DNA from: Gammaproteobacteria bacterium
GTDB lineage: Bacteria; Pseudomonadota; Gammaproteobacteria; DSM-16500
NCBI GenBank assembly: GCA_021156085.1
Contig: JAJNBC010000006.1
Location: forward strand, 1 to 64,000
Reading direction: 5' to 3'
DNA length: 64,000 nucleotides
The position numbers and the translations under genes were made by a program. The number at the start of each line of letters is the position of its first letter. The stretch's first letter is position 1. The notes under the pieces are model-generated. The model worked only from the letters and a program-made list of their open reading frames with translations, was not told where the DNA came from and searched no databases. Of the stretch, positions 62,352 to 64,000 are shown piece by piece.

Positions 62352-64000
62352 CTACCCCCCCAGTGAATTTCTCCTTGGCCCTGGTTTGTGAGTAACCTCC
62401 TGTTTCGGATCGTTACTGGCAGATGCTAGGTGGGTAGAAGGAGAACGATGAAAAAGACGCTGAAAGATAGAGCGATGTGGTGAAGTCGTTTGTTTTTCTT
62501 TAGTTGCAGCTGCAGCTCTATCCACTCCTTTTAAGTTTGTTTTTTCTTCTTTTGCCTCCCATATCACATCCAAAGACATTCTTCTGTCTTTTTGAGCCTG
62601 TGGCCCTTCTAATGTAACTTCTTTGCTTGCTTCTTGTTTGGCTTCCGCTTGTTGTACTGGTTGTTGAGCTTCGGGTTGTATGACTGCTTTGGGGGTTTTA
62701 GCCATCCATCCAAGGGTAGCGATATTGACGATACGAGCTATTATAGGATTATTTTTATAATAATGTTCATCTGCGGCTGCTACCATTTCACTTCTTAAGT
62801 TGGCGTCAGTAATATAATCCGCTGGCGAGTGCCCGTGTTTTTTGCAAATGAATACGGCTTTTCCCACCTCCGCTCTTAATTCCTGATTTCTTTTGAGCGC
62901 ATTGGCCATTTCATTAAAAAAGTCGGGATCATCTTTATGAGCTTGGCATACACCTTTAAAAAACTCTGCACTTCGTTCGGCTTTTGTTCTTTCTGTTCTA
63001 ATCGGAGAATTTTGCCATATTTTATAGGCTGCTGCTGCCCCTATACCTAAGGCTACCGCTAGGCCGGTGAGAATAGGGTGGTCCTTTGCAAAGCTAGCAA
63101 CTAGGCCCGCACCCACTACGCTGCCTGTGACAATGGCTCCCGTTATCATAGGCCCTATGACGGGTATCAATGCAATGCCTACGAGTGCAAGAGCTGTCAC
63201 GACAATACTGCCTACAAAAGCAACTTTGGCTTTGGTTGGCATATGACGAAATGAAGTAGGTAAGGCTTCGTCCTTTCCTACAAAACTATCAGAAAAAATC
63301 TCCAATGCTGCCTGGGGATGAGGCTTCATTACCCCCCATAAATACCCTCGATCCGCAGAATTTAATTTATCATTTTCCATGATTTTATTAATCATTTCGC
63401 GTCTTTTATGGGGATTATTTCCATGCTCCTCCATATAACGGCTTAAAAGCTCCCTTGCTGCAGTCAGATCTGCCTCATGTTTTTCATCTGCAGCAGATAA
63501 AGACATATTTGCAATAAAGAAAGGTAAATCAGCAAGGAGTGGGTTCGGTTTTGTGACTGCTTTTTCTTCTGCTGCTTCTTTGGGAGCTGTATTCAAAGAA
63601 ACGTCAATGGCTGTTATGCAATCATGCAAATCTTGAGGAGATAAAATTCCCTCAGCGGCTCCTCTGACTAAGCAACCTTGCAAATAAGAGGCGGTTTGAG
63701 CTTGCTCCCGATCAAGTTCGACAGCAGCACCAAGCACATGCATAATTTGGTCGAATGCGTCTCTTTTCTCGGAAAGAGATTGAACGAGATCAGCATCAGA
63801 TAAAACCATTTTTAAAGTATGTTGTAGGTTGGCGCTCTTTAGGAAACGGCTAGGATCGTCATTGATTTCTTCTCTTACCAACCTGTTAATACCTACAGAA
63901 TAGCTGGAATTCTCACCTTGATAACCATAAAGGCTGATTCGTACCAACTGTCTGCGATCTTCGGAAAAATTAGGGTTTTCGCTGATATCACGATGACTTA
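62352..64000 (-). CDS. Large membrane protein of unknown function (N-terminus outside window)
   Basis: The frame stays open from 63947 (a TTG) to the window edge (SHRDISENPNFSEDRRQLVRIS), so the gene probably begins beyond 64000. Seen are about 549 residues: a helical N-terminal 230 residues, a hydrophobic Gly/Ala/Val-rich block around residues 245-310 (VAFVGSIVVTALALVGIALI, GPMITGAIVTGSVVGAGLVA, TGLAVALGIGAAAAYKI), and a long disordered C-terminus rich in Gln, Lys and Ser with a basic end (PGPRRNSLGG). No family recognised. Looks like a membrane-inserting effector; inference only. Convergent with recJ, six bases apart. Confidence 0.75.
   Translation of the reverse strand, partial: SHRDISENPNFSEDRRQLVRISLYGYQGENSSYSVGINRLVREEINDDPSRFLKSANLQHTLKMVLSDADLVQSLSEKRDAFDQIMHVLGAAVELDREQAQTASYLQGCLVRGAAEGILSPQDLHDCITAIDVSLNTAPKEAAEEKAVTKPNPLLADLPFFIANMSLSAADEKHEADLTAARELLSRYMEEHGNNPHKRREMINKIMENDKLNSADRGYLWGVMKPHPQAALEIFSDSFVGKDEALPTSFRHMPTKAKVAFVGSIVVTALALVGIALIPVIGPMITGAIVTGSVVGAGLVASFAKDHPILTGLAVALGIGAAAAYKIWQNSPIRTERTKAERSAEFFKGVCQAHKDDPDFFNEMANALKRNQELRAEVGKAVFICKKHGHSPADYITDANLRSEMVAAADEHYYKNNPIIARIVNIATLGWMAKTPKAVIQPEAQQPVQQAEAKQEASKEVTLEGPQAQKDRRMSLDVIWEAKEEKTNLKGVDRAAAATKEKQTTSPHRSIFQRLFHRSPSTHLASASNDPKQEVTHKPGPRRNSLGG

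Overview
The window reads as a chromosomal segment of an AT-rich gammaproteobacterium, most likely Legionellales and perhaps a Coxiellaceae-like intracellular bacterium (Rickettsiella/Diplorickettsia/Aquicella/Coxiella neighbourhood). The placement is an inference. It rests on classical gammaproteobacterial gene clusters, a Coxiella Hq1-like histone-H1 protein, a phenylalanine hydroxylase pair, an ankyrin protein, and several large unrecognised proteins of the kind delivered to host cells by Dot/Icm systems.

Region by region: 1-14180 is the end of tuf followed by the complete S10-spc-alpha ribosomal superoperon (rpsJ to rplQ with secY and rpoA). It has some oddities: a long S14 carrying a CxxC-x12-CxxH metal site, an S11 with a 40-residue tail, and hairpins or a palindrome in three of its gaps. 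14285-18205 holds ribD, ribH, yajQ and minCDE. The gap after minE (18206-18749) contains what looks like an independent small RNA with CsrA-type GGA hairpins, its own extended -10 promoter and an intrinsic terminator. 18750-25959 mixes small secreted or unknown proteins, phhA/phhB, and an IS630 transposase relic.

26000-34060 is an accessory region ending at tRNA-Ser(CGA). Next to the tRNA 3' end lies a tyrosine integrase split by a frameshift. Beyond it come an unknown protein, an AlpA regulator, a C-terminally cut primase/helicase-like protein, a 42-residue ORF, and an AbiF/AbiD-type HEPN protein. A strong promoter and a terminator hairpin precede the AbiF start, predicting a ~50-nt RNA: this is the best candidate for a defence or RNA toxin-antitoxin system here. 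A VanX-like dipeptidase and a broken GNAT gene lie further left.

34091-49108 returns to core genes: a BamC-like short lipoprotein with dapA, an ArnT-like glycosyltransferase, a ZapB-like coiled coil, the histone-like protein, xseA, guaB-guaA-tadA, cinA, and the rpsP-rimM-trmD-rplS operon. Two unknown membrane proteins sit in the middle, one apparently interrupted at a poly-G tract. 49275-64000 has queC, cydAB plus a missed 39-residue CydX-like partner, a secreted protein, the ankyrin protein, ffh, a CorB/CorC-type protein, a Mth938-domain protein, an alaC-like aminotransferase, recJ, and the 3' part of another large membrane protein that runs off the window. Large palindromic repeat elements occupy 35321-35472, 37815-37985 and 60239-60306.
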